From Nesterenkonia xinjiangensis (GTDB lineage: Bacteria; Actinomycetota; Actinomycetes; Actinomycetales; Micrococcaceae): 64,000 bases of DNA. Positions 54,929 to 62,608 of the stretch are shown here, piece by piece (position 1 is the first letter of the stretch; every line of letters begins with the position of its first letter). The stretch is from positions 186,001-250,000 of the forward strand of contig NZ_JACCFY010000001.1 in NCBI RefSeq assembly GCF_013410745.1. The letters are read 5' to 3'. Position numbers and translations under genes: made by a program. The notes beneath the pieces are model-generated. The model made no database searches. It worked only from the letters and a program-made list of their open reading frames with translations, and was not told the DNA's origin.

Positions 54929-55687
54929 TCAGGAGAGCTGCCGAACGCCGGTTGCGACTCGAGAGAATCCGCAGGCCTTGAACAGAGCACGGTCCTGAGC
55001 GTCAGCGAAGTCGGCGAAGAGCCGGCAGTGTCCGGCCGCCCGCGCCTCCTCGGCGGCCCGCTGCACCAGCGCCTCCCCCAGCTGGTGGTGCTCAGGATCG
55101 AGGAGCAGCTCGATCAGGACGGCATCCCGATCCCCGTCGCCTACCATCCGGACGAACCCCACCAGGCGGCCGGAGATCGTCGCCGCCACCCAGCTCTCCC
55201 GCCCGTCGGCGGTGCGCGGAGACCAGGTCGAGGCGGATCCGTCGGGGTGGACCCGGGCGCGCAGGTCATCGAGCGCCTCCTCATCGAGCTCGCCGGCGAC
55301 CTGCAGCTGCGGCTCCGACGCTGACGCACCGTCCCGCCGTCGACGACGGCGACCCACGCGACGCTCGGACCGGTTCCTGGCGAAGGCACCGCCCAGAGAG
55401 GCGGCGATGGTGACGAACAGCCCCACGGCCAGCATGGCGTAGAGCATGGTGAAGATCTTCGCCAGCGGGCTGCTCGGCGTCAAGTCCCCGTACCCGACGG
55501 TGAGGCCGCTGACCACGGAGAAGTACAGGGCGTCGAGGACGGTCCAGCCCTCAGTGAGCGTGTAGAAGATCGTGGCGCTGAGCACCAGCATCAGCAGGCT
55601 CAACAGCGCCCCGCGGAACACGAGGTCCTGCCACGCCGTCCGGAGAGCAGAGAGGAAACGGGTGAACATCAGCGTCAGACCGAACAT
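54929..55687 (-). CDS. Two-helix K+ channel fused to a GNAT-like domain
   Basis: A 252-residue protein of unusual build. Residues 1-105 form a complete K+ channel pore: TM1 (GALLSLLMLVLSATIFY), pore helix and selectivity filter GLTVGYGDLTP, TM2 (IFTMLYAMLAVGLFVTIAA). After an Arg-rich linker (NRSERRVGRRRRRRDG), residues 127-252 read as a GNAT fold: SWVAATISGRLVGFVRMV, ELLLDPEHHQLGEALVQRAA and DRALFKACGFSRV. The acetyl-CoA loop is off-consensus (HQLGEA), so it may sense acyl-CoA rather than acetylate. The usual regulator at this position in bacterial K+ channels is RCK/TrkA-N. TAGGAT lies 6 bp before the ATG. Confidence 0.85.
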   Translation of the reverse strand: MFGLTLMFTRFLSALRTAWQDLVFRGALLSLLMLVLSATIFYTLTEGWTVLDALYFSVVSGLTVGYGDLTPSSPLAKIFTMLYAMLAVGLFVTIAASLGGAFARNRSERRVGRRRRRRDGASASEPQLQVAGELDEEALDDLRARVHPDGSASTWSPRTADGRESWVAATISGRLVGFVRMVGDGDRDAVLIELLLDPEHHQLGEALVQRAAEEARAAGHCRLFADFADAQDRALFKACGFSRVATGVRQLS

Positions 55688-55693
55688 GACGGC

Positions 55694-55699
55694 ATCCTA
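55694..55699 (-). promoter_or_regulatory. -10 box (leaderless type) of the channel-GNAT gene
   Basis: TAGGAT on the minus strand, 6 bp before the ATG. Confidence 0.5.
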
Positions 55700-55735
55700 C
55701 GCCGACACCGATCACCCCGGACCGACGTTGACGCG

Positions 55736-55741
55736 TATGCT
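55736..55741 (+). promoter_or_regulatory. -10 box (leaderless type) of the aldo/keto reductase gene
   Basis: TATGCT ends 6 bp before the ATG at 55748. Confidence 0.5.
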
Positions 55742-55747
55742 CGGCCC

Positions 55748-56575
55748 ATGGAACACCTGCAGCTGAATTCTGGCACCAGCATCCCGCAGATCGGTTATGG
55801 CACCGGACGATCCTCGGACCCCGCGAGAAACGTCGCCGCTGCCCTCGAGGCGGGCTACCGGCATGTGGACACCGCCCAGATGTACGACAACGAGGCCGGC
55901 GTCGGCGAAGGAGTCCGCGCATCCGGAGTGCCGCGTGACGACGTCTTCATCACCACCAAGCTGGGCAACGGGAATCACGCGCCCGACGCCGTCGACCGCA
56001 CTCTGGACGAGTCGCTGGTGCGCCTCGGCGTCGACGCGGTGGACCTGTTCCTCGTCCACTGGCCCATGCCTGGGCTGGACATCGACTACGTGGACACCTG
56101 GCGAGCCATGATCTCCGTGGCCGAGACCGGGCGGGCTCGAGCGATCGGCGTCTCGAACTTCGAATCCCACCACCTGGAGCGGATCATCGAGGCCACCGGC
56201 GTCTTCCCGGCGGTGAACCAGATCGAGATCCACCCGTACTTCGCCAACAACGAGCTGCGCCGCTGGTGCTGGAACCACGGGCTCGCCGTCGAGGCGTGGA
56301 GCCCGCTGGGCAAGGGCGACGACCTCGACGATCCAGCCGTCCAGGAGCTGGCCACGCGGCTGGGCCGCACCCCGGCCCAGGTGATCCTGCGCTGGCACCT
56401 GCAGCGCGGCGACGTGATCATCCCCAAGACCGATCACCTCGAGCGGATGGCCAGCAACCTGGAGATCCTCGACTGGCAGCTCGATGAGCACGACGCGGCA
56501 GTCCTGGACGCATTGGACCGCGGTGAGGAAGGTCGGCGCACCGCCCATCCGGACCACGCCGTTTCGACACGTTGA
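55748..56575 (+). CDS. Aldo/keto reductase (2,5-diketo-gluconate reductase type)
   Basis: A 275-residue NADPH reductase: GYRHVDTAQMYDNEAGVGEG (Asp, Tyr), VDLFLVHWPMP (His), IGVSNFESHHLERI and VIIPKTDHLERMASNL (the NADPH-phosphate site) are all standard. The carbonyl substrate is unknown. Confidence 0.92.
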   Translation: MEHLQLNSGTSIPQIGYGTGRSSDPARNVAAALEAGYRHVDTAQMYDNEAGVGEGVRASGVPRDDVFITTKLGNGNHAPDAVDRTLDESLVRLGVDAVDLFLVHWPMPGLDIDYVDTWRAMISVAETGRARAIGVSNFESHHLERIIEATGVFPAVNQIEIHPYFANNELRRWCWNHGLAVEAWSPLGKGDDLDDPAVQELATRLGRTPAQVILRWHLQRGDVIIPKTDHLERMASNLEILDWQLDEHDAAVLDALDRGEEGRRTAHPDHAVSTR

Positions 56576-56581
56576 CCGGGG

Positions 56582-57190
56582 TCAGTCCCCGTAGGTGATC
56601 TCCACCCGACGATTCGCCGCGAAGGTGGCGGGATCCTCCTCGTCCTCGGTGACCGCGGGTTCGGTGTCTCCGCGGCCGGCCACGTGGAGCTCAAGGTCCG
56701 GACGCTCCTGTTCGAGAACCTCGGCCACAGCCTCGGCACGGTTCTCCGAGAGCACCTGGTTGTCGAAGTCCTCCCCGGTGGGGACCGAATCGGTGTGCCC
56801 GGTGACCTGCACCTCTGCCCCGTCGGGGATCTCGGCCACCAGCTCCGCGATGCGTGCCCCTGCCCCGTCCGGCAGCTCCCAGCTGTTGATCCGGAAGAGG
56901 ATGTCGGTGGACAGCGAGATCAGGTTCGCCTCCTCATCCTCCGTCCGCGGGTCACCGAGCTGTTCGATGAAGTCCTGAGGATCAAAGCGGTAGATGAACG
57001 GGCCGGCGTCATACGGCACGACGGCGTCGTCCGTCTGCAGGCCCTCGGGACGCTCCGGTGGGGCGTCGAGCCGCTCCTGATCCGGCACCGGAGCGCCGAC
57101 GTGCCCCGGGGAGACCGCCCCCGTCAGGACGACGAGCAGCGCGAGCCCTGCTGCAGCGATCCCAGCCGGGGCGGTGCCGTAGGCGCTCAT
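56582..57190 (-). CDS. Exported OmpA-family peptidoglycan-binding protein (copy 2)
   Basis: A 202-residue protein with an N-terminal hydrophobic segment (signal or anchor; GIAAAGLALLVVLTGAVSPG) and an OmpA-like domain. GHTDSVP, the peptidoglycan motif N-x2-LS-x2-RA-x2-V-x3-L (NQVLSENRAEAVAEVL) and NRRVEI are intact. It differs from copy 1 mostly in the linker. The ATG at 57188-57190 overlaps the lipoprotein stop (ATGA), exactly as in copy 1. Confidence 0.85.
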   Translation of the reverse strand: MSAYGTAPAGIAAAGLALLVVLTGAVSPGHVGAPVPDQERLDAPPERPEGLQTDDAVVPYDAGPFIYRFDPQDFIEQLGDPRTEDEEANLISLSTDILFRINSWELPDGAGARIAELVAEIPDGAEVQVTGHTDSVPTGEDFDNQVLSENRAEAVAEVLEQERPDLELHVAGRGDTEPAVTEDEEDPATFAANRRVEITYGD

Positions 57191-57876
57191 CGCTGGATCT
57201 CCACGCCCTCGAACTCCTGCACACCGGGTATCACGGCGACGTCGACGATGTCGACGTCGTCCACCGGAGCCGGGAAGTAGGCCCAATGGGTGACCTGCTC
57301 ACCCGACTGGACCTCGACGTCGCCGATCGCTGAGGCCCACGCGCCCTGCCCGAAGGCGCCGCTGAGCCAGCCCCCGCCCTGGGCGAACTGGTTCGAGGTC
57401 TGACGAGGCACATGATAGGCGGTGAAGTTCTGGCGGTCGTTGATCACTGGGAGCAGCACCGAGCCGGCATCGTGGCCGTGGAGAGTGCGGAAGCGGTGGA
57501 CCGCGTTCTCGTCCTCGTATTCGGGGATGAAGCTGACGGTGAGCAGCATGCCCTGGTCATCGACCTCCAACGAGTGCAGGCCCATGGTGATCTCGCCTTC
57601 GGCCGCATCTCCCTGGATCGGGTAGGTCACCGTGTACTGGGCGTCCGCGATGTCCAGGGACATATCCTCGCCGGCCCCCTCGGGGTCCTCGGGGTCCTCA
57701 GAAGGCTCCTCCGCAGTGTCATCTGCGCCCCCTTCGGCCTCTCCCTCGGTATCCTCCGCTGGTTCCGGGTTCGCATCGGGAGTCGCATCGTCGCCGTCGC
57801 CGTCGAGCAGACCGCAGCCGGTGAGCGCGAGGAGTCCCGCGATGCTCAGGGTGGTAAGTGCCGGTCGGATGTTCAC
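57187..57876 (-). CDS. Acidic lipoprotein, partner of an OmpA-domain protein (copy 2)
   Basis: A 229-residue lipoprotein (lipobox ALTGC, Cys21), with an Asp/Glu/Pro linker and a C-terminal domain homologous to that at 33012-33755: GLHSLEVDDQGMLLTVSF, INDRQNFTAYHV, HWAYFPAPVDD, PGVQEFEGVEI. It has a central Gly-rich insert (FAQGGGWLSGAFGQGAW) missing from copy 1. The GTG at 57874-57876 follows GGAGG. An upstream palindrome may regulate the pair. The function is unknown. Confidence 0.8.
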   Translation of the reverse strand: MNIRPALTTLSIAGLLALTGCGLLDGDGDDATPDANPEPAEDTEGEAEGGADDTAEEPSEDPEDPEGAGEDMSLDIADAQYTVTYPIQGDAAEGEITMGLHSLEVDDQGMLLTVSFIPEYEDENAVHRFRTLHGHDAGSVLLPVINDRQNFTAYHVPRQTSNQFAQGGGWLSGAFGQGAWASAIGDVEVQSGEQVTHWAYFPAPVDDVDIVDVAVIPGVQEFEGVEIQR

Positions 57877-57904
57877 AGGTGCCTCCAGGATGACGATCTC
57901 GAGT

Positions 57905-57916
57905 TTGCTATAGCAA
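57905..57916. promoter_or_regulatory. Perfect palindrome TTGCTATAGCAA upstream of lipoprotein/OmpA copy 2
   Basis: A 12-bp perfect palindrome 29 bp before the lipoprotein start, AT-rich in a GC-rich region. It is a candidate repressor site; its centre could also include a -10 box (TATAGC). Confidence 0.5.
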
Positions 57917-57985
57917 CACCCTACTGCTGTTCACAGTTGCGAACAACCCCGAGGCACAGATGTCCGAAACTTCTCCGGGTTCCAT

Positions 57986-58444
57986 TCACCGACCACAACG
58001 ATCGGGACGCTCCCACGGCCACTCGGCGATGATCCAGGACTCGAGCGCCTCGGCCAACGGCGCGTCGAGTCCGGCACGGTCGGCACGCACCCAGGACTGG
58101 ACGGTGACGTCATGGCCCTCCGCTTCGGGGGGATACAGGTAGACGCACCCGATCACCTCACCCTCATCCGGGTCCATCACGGTGAACGTGAAGCCCTTGC
58201 GCGCCGTGAAGTCGGCAGCATGACGCCTCAGGTCGGCCAGGTTCGCCTCCAGCGACATCCCCTCCACGGGCGGCCAGGAGCCGTCCGGATACCCGGGAGT
58301 CGCGCGGATGTGCTCGATGCTCGAAGACCATGCCGCGTGGTCCGCCTCGTTGTGCTGCGGCCCGAGGGGTTCCAGGCGGAACGCTTCGGTGACCAGCGAC
58401 GTCGGGGGCTCGAAGTCAGACGGGACGAAGTGATCGGTGGACAT
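57986..58444 (-). CDS. GNAT-like acetyltransferase
   Basis: A 152-residue protein whose MSLEANLADLRRHAADFTAR, KGFTFTVMDPDEGEVIGCVY and GLDAPLAEALESWI fit a GNAT fold, though the acetyl-CoA loop is poorly conserved, so activity is uncertain. TAGGAT lies 6 bp before the ATG (leaderless type). Confidence 0.7.
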   Translation of the reverse strand: MSTDHFVPSDFEPPTSLVTEAFRLEPLGPQHNEADHAAWSSSIEHIRATPGYPDGSWPPVEGMSLEANLADLRRHAADFTARKGFTFTVMDPDEGEVIGCVYLYPPEAEGHDVTVQSWVRADRAGLDAPLAEALESWIIAEWPWERPDRCGR

Positions 58445-58453
58445 GGCGAAATC

Positions 58454-58891
58454 CTACGCGGCCCATGGATCCGGGGATGAGCCTGCAGGCTCGAGTTCCA
58501 CCTGCTCGACGCTGAACGGCCAGCCGCAGAAGAAGCCGATCAGGCGAGTCCCCGCGGCGGAGAAGGCAGACTCCACATCGGAATGCCATCTGCGGACGAG
58601 CTCATCGGGCAGTCTGTGTGAGGAGGACACCGCCACGGCGACCGAGGGGACACCGATGCCGGCCAACGCTGCCAGGATCTCGCGACGCTCCTCCTCCGGC
58701 GCGGACCATTCCACCTCGGCGATGGCGATCGGAGAGGGGTAGGCGATGTCATGCTCATCGCAGGGCAGGAGCAGCAGAGTGTCCTCGGCACGCATGGACT
58801 CGCGGAGGACCAGATCGACGACGTCGACTGCGAGGCCCGGGGTCGACAGCGGAAGGTGGGTCCAGTTCTGGGGGAGATCCTCAAAGCTCAT
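58454..58891 (-). CDS. Conserved-looking protein of unknown function
   Basis: A 145-residue protein starting MSFEDLPQNWTHLPL. It has no signal peptide, membrane segment or recognised motif; hydrophobic strands (LLLLPCDEHDIAY, VPSVAVAVSSSH, LIGFFCGWPFSVEQVEL) suggest a compact alpha/beta domain. It lies between a GNAT gene and a hydrolase gene on the same strand. Upstream is a short dyad CTGTGGA/TCCACAG. Confidence 0.6.
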   Translation of the reverse strand: MSFEDLPQNWTHLPLSTPGLAVDVVDLVLRESMRAEDTLLLLPCDEHDIAYPSPIAIAEVEWSAPEEERREILAALAGIGVPSVAVAVSSSHRLPDELVRRWHSDVESAFSAAGTRLIGFFCGWPFSVEQVELEPAGSSPDPWAA

Positions 58892-58971
58892 GCTCCGATA
58901 CTCGCCACCCGGCAGAGCGTCACGCCACCCCGCGGATGCAACTGTGGACAACTTCTCCACAGGCGCGTCAC

Positions 58972-59778
58972 TCAGTCCTGGTGCGCGAAGAAATGGCGCA
59001 GCACGGAGGTGAAGACCTCCGGCTGGTCCGCGTGGACCCAATGGCCGGCGTCGTTGATCCGCAACAGATGTGTCTGAGGGAACAGGGTCCGCATGGGCGA
59101 CCGGTGCTCCTCGGTGATGTAGTCGGAGTCCGCGCCCGCGATCAAGAGCACAGGACCGGTGAACTGTGTGTCCGTGAGGTCAGGGAATCCACCGATGACG
59201 TCGAGCTCGGCGCGCAGCAGGTCCAGGTTCGAGAGCCACCCGAATCCGCCGTCGCGCCGAACCAGACTCTGCAGCAGGAATCCGCGGATCATCGGATCGG
59301 CGATGTTCTCCTGAAGCTGCTCGTCGGCCTCTCCCCGGGAGGAGATCTGCGTCAGGTCCAGCTCCGCCAGGCTTCCCAGCAGGTGCTCGAACTGCCCCAT
59401 GGAGCCGCCGGTGGCCACCGGGGCGATGTCGACGACGACCAGCCTGTCGATCAGCTCCGGATGGCGCAGGGCCAGCACCATGGCGACCTTGCCGCCCATG
59501 GAGTGGCCCACCAGATGGACCGGCTGATCAGCGGCGACGCCGGCCCGCAGCTCCTCGGCGACCAGGTCAGCCATCTCTGGGTAGTCGAGCTGCTCGGTCC
59601 AGTCGGAGCGTCCGTGGTTGGGCAGGTCCACCAGCAGGCTCTGATGGTCCGGCGTCAGCCCCTTGGCGATCTGGGTGAAGTTCTTGCCCTGCCCGAAGAG
59701 CCCATGTAGGAAGACGACCGTCGAGCCGGAGTCCCCGACCGTCGTCGTGTGCAGGCTGAAATCTGCTGAGATGCTCAC
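58972..59778 (-). CDS. Alpha/beta-fold hydrolase
   Basis: A 268-residue serine hydrolase: oxyanion segment FLHGLFGQ, nucleophile elbow GHSMGG, acid residue near LLIAGADSDYI, and catalytic His in DAGHWVHADQP. The LPNHGRS motif is typical of YbfF-type esterases. The start is GTG with TAGGCT 6 bp upstream. Confidence 0.9.
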   Translation of the reverse strand: MSISADFSLHTTTVGDSGSTVVFLHGLFGQGKNFTQIAKGLTPDHQSLLVDLPNHGRSDWTEQLDYPEMADLVAEELRAGVAADQPVHLVGHSMGGKVAMVLALRHPELIDRLVVVDIAPVATGGSMGQFEHLLGSLAELDLTQISSRGEADEQLQENIADPMIRGFLLQSLVRRDGGFGWLSNLDLLRAELDVIGGFPDLTDTQFTGPVLLIAGADSDYITEEHRSPMRTLFPQTHLLRINDAGHWVHADQPEVFTSVLRHFFAHQD

Positions 59779-59835
59779 CCACCCAGCCTACTGGGCGTCG
59801 GGACGGCGTTCGTTCTCCGGAAAGCTCTCCGTTGC

Positions 59836-59841
59836 TAGCCT
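59836..59841 (+). promoter_or_regulatory. -10 box (leaderless type) of the DUF1905 gene
   Basis: TAGCCT ends 7 bp before the ATG at 59849. Confidence 0.45.
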
Positions 59842-59848
59842 GACGGCC

Positions 59849-60148
59849 ATGCCCTGGAGCTTCGTCACCGAGCTCATCGAGTGGCGTGGACCCGCGCCGT
59901 TCGTGTTCGCACCCATGCCGGAGGAGATGTCCGCCGAGCTGAAGGAGGCCGCACGCGGACTCATGTACTGGGGGCAAGTGCCTGTCACCGCGATCATCGG
60001 GGCCACCGAGTTCGACACTGCCGTCTGGCCCCGGGACGGGCGCTTTCTGGTGCCGATCAAGGCGGTGGTCCAACGCGCGGAACGTGTCGACGTCGGCGAC
60101 GCCGTCTCCGTCCGCCTGGACGTGAGGGAAGATCAGCTCCGGGACTGA
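59849..60148 (+). CDS. DUF1905-domain protein
   Basis: A 99-residue small beta-rich protein: WRGPAPFVFAPMPEEMS, WGQVPVTAIIGATEFDTAVW and RFLVPIKAVVQRAERVDVGD match the DUF1905 pattern. The function is unknown. It overlaps the convergent methyltransferase gene by 16 bp. Confidence 0.83.
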   Translation: MPWSFVTELIEWRGPAPFVFAPMPEEMSAELKEAARGLMYWGQVPVTAIIGATEFDTAVWPRDGRFLVPIKAVVQRAERVDVGDAVSVRLDVREDQLRD

Positions 60149-60738
60149 CGCAGCACGGTGACGGCGAAGTCGGCGTCATCGTGCCAGGCCTTCAGATCCC
60201 AGGTGGCGAACCGGTGTTCCACGCGCAGTCCGGCTTCAGCCACGTACTGGTCGAAATCGGTGAGCTTGAGGTGCCGGTCCACGTGGAAGCCGAGGATGAT
60301 GAAGCCTTCGGCCGTGAGGCAGGCCCGCAGCCGGCGCAGCACCTGTGTTTCCGTGCCCGGTGCGAGGAAGACCATGACGTTGCCCGCCGCGAGCACGGCG
60401 TCGAAGGGCTGGTCCATACCGAGCGCGTCCAGGTGCAGCTCGGTCAGGTCGACCACAGCGTAGGACGGACCCGGATGGTCCTGTGCGGCGGCTGCGATCA
60501 GCTCAGGGTCCGCATCGACGCCGACGACGGCGTGCCCCCGCTGGTGCAGGTCCCCCGAGAGCCGGCCGGTGCCGCATCCCGCATCCAGAATCCTGGCCTG
60601 CCGTGGGACCATGGCGTCGACCAGCCGGGCCTCACCGACGAGGTCCTCCCCCTGAGCCGCCGTCCTGCGGAATCGGTCGATGTACCACTGGGAGTGGTCA
60701 TCCTTGGTCTCGGTCACCCAACGCGTCGGTTCTGCCAT
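60133..60738 (-). CDS. Class I SAM-dependent methyltransferase
   Basis: A 201-residue methyltransferase with motif I ILDAGCGTGRLSGDL, VVGVDADPELI and FDAVLAAGNVMVFL, ending in VTVLRQ. The substrate is not readable. The ATG at 60736-60738 has TACAGT 7 bp upstream. Confidence 0.88.
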   Translation of the reverse strand: MAEPTRWVTETKDDHSQWYIDRFRRTAAQGEDLVGEARLVDAMVPRQARILDAGCGTGRLSGDLHQRGHAVVGVDADPELIAAAAQDHPGPSYAVVDLTELHLDALGMDQPFDAVLAAGNVMVFLAPGTETQVLRRLRACLTAEGFIILGFHVDRHLKLTDFDQYVAEAGLRVEHRFATWDLKAWHDDADFAVTVLRQSRS

Positions 60739-60762
60739 GGATCCCACTGTACTGTCGGCTCG

Positions 60763-61182
60763 TCATGCATCGATGGCAGGATCGCCGCTCCCGGCCGAGC
60801 CTGTGCTGAACCGTTCCGCCAGCGAACGCCGCCAAGCTGGCGGCTCCTCGCCTCCGAGGTGCACCCAGTATTCGACCGATCTCGTGATCCGGCCGTCCAC
60901 GACCTCCATGAAGGCCGCCGTCCGGAAGACCCCGACATCGGCCTGCGGCACTTCGACTTCAGCGACCACCAACGAGCCACTGCCCACCAGTCGCACCACC
61001 CGGATCTCCCACCCCTCCGGATACTCGGCATTCACAGCGACCACGTGGTCGACTCCGACGAAGATCTCGTTCGTCACCGGCCACTCCACCACCACGTCCT
61101 CAGCCAATGTCGCCCGCACACCGTGCCAGTCACGACGCTGCATGTGCTCCCAGAATGCACGGACCGTCTCGACAGGATTCAT
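60763..61182 (-). CDS. SnoaL-like (NTF2-fold) protein
   Basis: A 139-residue cone-shaped NTF2-like domain: VRAFWEHMQRRDWHGVRATL opens it, then DVVVEWPVT and DGRITRSVEYWVHLGGEEPP. Members include isomerases and binding proteins; no specific function is evident. Confidence 0.83.
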   Translation of the reverse strand: MNPVETVRAFWEHMQRRDWHGVRATLAEDVVVEWPVTNEIFVGVDHVVAVNAEYPEGWEIRVVRLVGSGSLVVAEVEVPQADVGVFRTAAFMEVVDGRITRSVEYWVHLGGEEPPAWRRSLAERFSTGSAGSGDPAIDA

Positions 61183-61298
61183 GGTGGCTCCTCGGCTGGG
61201 GGCGTCTTGGGTGGATCTTCAGAATATCCTTGGCGACGGGCTCTTGCCTCACCCTGGGTGTCACACGCGCCCGACTCATGCCCCTCTACGATGCAGCC

Positions 61299-61690
61299 AT
61301 GCGCATACGACCCGCAGTCCCCGAGGACGCCGTGGAGCTGACCGATCTCCACCTCGACGTCTGGGATGAGGCCTACAGCGGTCTCATCTCCGAGGATGTG
61401 CTGGCAGAACGCCGCGCACGCCGCGACCAGCGGCTCCACAGGTGGAAGTCGACTACGCCCAGGACCTGCCCAGCCGCGAGGTGAAGGCACTGTATGTGCT
61501 CGCCGAGGTGTACGGGACCGGCGTCGGCCATGCTCTGCTCACCTCTGGGATCGGCGAGGACCCCGCGTATCTCTGGGTGCTTGCCGGCAACGACCGGGCC
61601 ATCGCCTTCTACGCCAGGCAGGGCTTCCGGCTCGACGGCGCGACGAAATCTGATCCGGTCGGGACGGAAAAGCGCATGGTACGCCCGTGA
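61299..61690 (+). pseudogene. GNAT acetyltransferase broken by an internal deletion/frameshift
   Basis: The first frame (61299-61484) encodes a normal GNAT start, RPAVPEDAVELTDLHLDVWD and EAYSGLISEDVLAERRARRD. The end of the domain continues in another frame to 61690 with KALYVLAEVYGTGVGHALLT, AYLWVLAGNDRAIAFYARQG and F. The central strands with the VAE-xx-GxIVGF part are missing. A leaderless-type -10 (TACGAT, 61287-61292) is still present. A sequencing error cannot explain the missing middle. Confidence 0.75.
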
Positions 61691-61697
61691 GGCAGGC

Positions 61698-62303
61698 TCA
61701 GCGCACCGGGCCGCTTCGCTGGGCCCGCTTGCGGGCATAGGCGCGCGCGGCACGGACTCGATCTCCACACCGCGTCGAGCACCACTGCCGGCGAGCATGC
61801 GTGCGCAGGAAGAACCACTGGCATGAGGGTGCCTCGCAGGCCGCGAGTGACGGCTCCTCGCTTCCCGTGAGCAGAGAGGCAGCGTCCTCCGCGATGACGG
61901 CCATGGCATGCTCGACGACCTGCGTGGCCGGGTGATCCACGCTCCGGCTGAACCGCACTGTCGGATCGAACCGGAGAAGCAGAGCACCGGGTGCGCTGGT
62001 CAGAGCCCGGTTGACGGCATCGAGCGCCTCAGGACTCGGACAATCGCCGGTGACATGCGCAGTGAACAGATCACGGAGATCCTCGCGCAGCCCGACCAGC
62101 CGACGCTGACAGTGCTCGTACAGCACCGCTTCCGGTGCGATCAGGTCATGCTCGGCCAACCAGGCGGTCGCCCCTTCCGGCGTGGACAGGGCATCGCTGC
62201 TCCTGCCCGGTGCGCCGCCCTCGACGCTGTCGACCAGCGCGAGGCTGGGGTGCTCATGCGCGCCGGGCACAAGGGGCTTCGGTGACTCAGGCATAGGTCT
62301 CAT
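61698..62303 (-). CDS. CGNR zinc-finger regulator
   Basis: A 201-residue DNA-binding protein. The N-terminal ABATE-type helical domain is followed by the C-terminal zinc finger C-x4-C ... CSTRCGDRVRAARAYARKR. It is divergent from the truncated luciferase-like gene and the isochorismatase-family gene and so probably controls them. The ATG at 62301-62303 is preferred; a GTG at 62330 is possible. Confidence 0.87.
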   Translation of the reverse strand: MRPMPESPKPLVPGAHEHPSLALVDSVEGGAPGRSSDALSTPEGATAWLAEHDLIAPEAVLYEHCQRRLVGLREDLRDLFTAHVTGDCPSPEALDAVNRALTSAPGALLLRFDPTVRFSRSVDHPATQVVEHAMAVIAEDAASLLTGSEEPSLAACEAPSCQWFFLRTHARRQWCSTRCGDRVRAARAYARKRAQRSGPVR

Positions 62304-62388
62304 GGTAACTATTTTCGCTTTCCATGACACCTCTGCTAGCCTGACTCACGTCAAAAGCCCTTTCCTCCCATGAGAGCAGAGACCACCC

Positions 62389-62592
62389 ATGCAGTTCGGC
62401 TCCCCTGCCGGCACCGCGCCGTTCGCGCTGTCCGTCCTCGCAGGAGGTGGCACCGGCGTCGGCACCACCGCCGCGGAAGGGCTGGCCGCCACGGCCTCCC
62501 CGGCCCGGACCGCCGACCAGCACGGGTACCACCGGTTCTGGATGTCAGAGCATCACGCCATGGGAGCGACCTCCCATATGAACAACCCCTGA
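62389..62592 (+). pseudogene. N-terminal fragment of a luciferase-like (LLM) flavin oxidoreductase
   Basis: A 67-codon frame: PFALSVLAGGGTGVGTTAAE is the first strand-helix unit of the LLM barrel and DQHGYHRFWMSEHHAMGATS the conserved GYHRxWxxEHH motif. The remaining about 270 residues are absent and a stop follows at once. It cannot be a functional oxidoreductase. It lies 16 bp before the isochorismatase-family gene, so it may now only serve to start that transcript. Confidence 0.7.
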
Positions 62593-62608
62593 TGAAACGG
62601 AGAACACC

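Noticed and set aside
58943-58951. Single DnaA-box-like TTGTCCACA (minus strand)
   Set aside because: One box within a short dyad between genes; no cluster and no dnaA/dnaN nearby, so not an origin.
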